A stretch of DNA of 64,000 nt from Acidimicrobiales bacterium. Lineage in GTDB: Bacteria > Actinomycetota > Acidimicrobiia > Acidimicrobiales > JAKAVM01. The first letter of the stretch is position 1, and every line of letters starts with the position of its first letter. The stretch spans positions 1 to 64,000 of the forward strand of contig DAIDHF010000001.1 of assembly GCA_027452005.1 (NCBI GenBank), given 5' to 3'. The notes below the pieces were generated by a model. It was not told the origin of the DNA. It searched no databases and worked only from the letters and a program-made list of their open reading frames with translations. Below are positions 63,981-64,000 of the stretch, one piece after another. The position numbers and the translations under genes are program-made.

Positions 63981-64000
63981 ATGGCCAATTTTAGTGTATC
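63981..64000 (+). CDS. Start of a gene cut by the window edge, probably pilC
   Basis: An ATG directly follows the pilT stop and opens a frame reading MANFSV before the edge. Position after pilB-pilT and a similar opening of many PilC proteins (MA.F.Y) make the inner-membrane platform protein PilC the likely identity. Only six full codons are visible. Confidence 0.4.

Overview
The window reads as chromosomal DNA of an actinobacterium, most probably a member or relative of the class Acidimicrobiia. The evidence is the complete Pup-proteasome locus (mpa/arc, dop, pup, prcB, prcA, pafA), a fused FbiC for coenzyme F420, a MarP-type protease, a DUF4193-like protein, a holin-like small membrane protein trio and many GTG/TTG starts. 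Base composition is moderate, not the very high GC of many actinobacteria. I see no rRNA, tRNA, CRISPR array, insertion sequence or prophage. The class assignment is an inference.

Layout. 1-1.4 kb: gene-poor, with a few weak small reading frames. 1.4-12.1 kb: an acyl carrier protein and a fatty-acyl-AMP ligase facing a condensation-type acyltransferase that is translationally coupled to the thiamine genes thiG-thiD; then two membrane-anchored hydrolases, a methyltransferase, a GNAT protein and thiO-thiS. 12.4-18.7 kb: glutamate synthase gltB-gltD and a small helical protein. 18.7-28.9 kb, minus strand: fbiC and a compact pentose phosphate operon tkt-tal-pgi-gnd-zwf-pgl. 29-32.7 kb: thioesterase, three small membrane-associated proteins, TrmI, MarP and a ferredoxin. 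32.8-39.4 kb: the Pup-proteasome locus. 39.4-45.9 kb: a possible 31-residue membrane peptide, lepB, tatA/B, tatC, a duplicated ThyX-like protein, an acidic DUF4193-like protein, a conserved hypothetical, GNAT and Nudix. 45.9-49.6 kb: an enoyl-CoA hydratase, an orphan hypothetical and a solute-binding protein. 49.6-64 kb: a chemosensory operon (cheA-W-B-R-Y-X-Y and a FliM-like gene, minus strand) diverging from a chemoreceptor, a PATAN/DUF4388-like protein, pilB, an N-terminally extended pilT and the first codons of a probable pilC.

How the parts work together. The proteasome genes form one complete tagging and degradation pathway: Dop deamidates Pup-GGQ to GGE, PafA ligates it, Mpa unfolds the target and PrcAB degrades it. 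The pentose phosphate operon carries both the oxidative and non-oxidative branches and would supply NADPH and pentoses. The last 15 kb is the most interesting stretch: a complete chemotaxis core adjoins type IV pilus motor genes, with no other flagellar gene visible, yet it encodes a FliM/FliN-type protein with an added CheC/CheX-like N-terminal domain and a PATAN-like protein placed between receptor and PilB. My working inference is a chemosensory pathway that controls type IV pilus motors.

Other points worth a second look are pgl, which has no ATG/GTG/TTG start in frame but an ATT behind a Shine-Dalgarno-like sequence; the duplicated ThyX-like protein, whose two halves each keep a different part of the flavin motif; and the microORF fused by stop/start overlaps between pafA and lepB.
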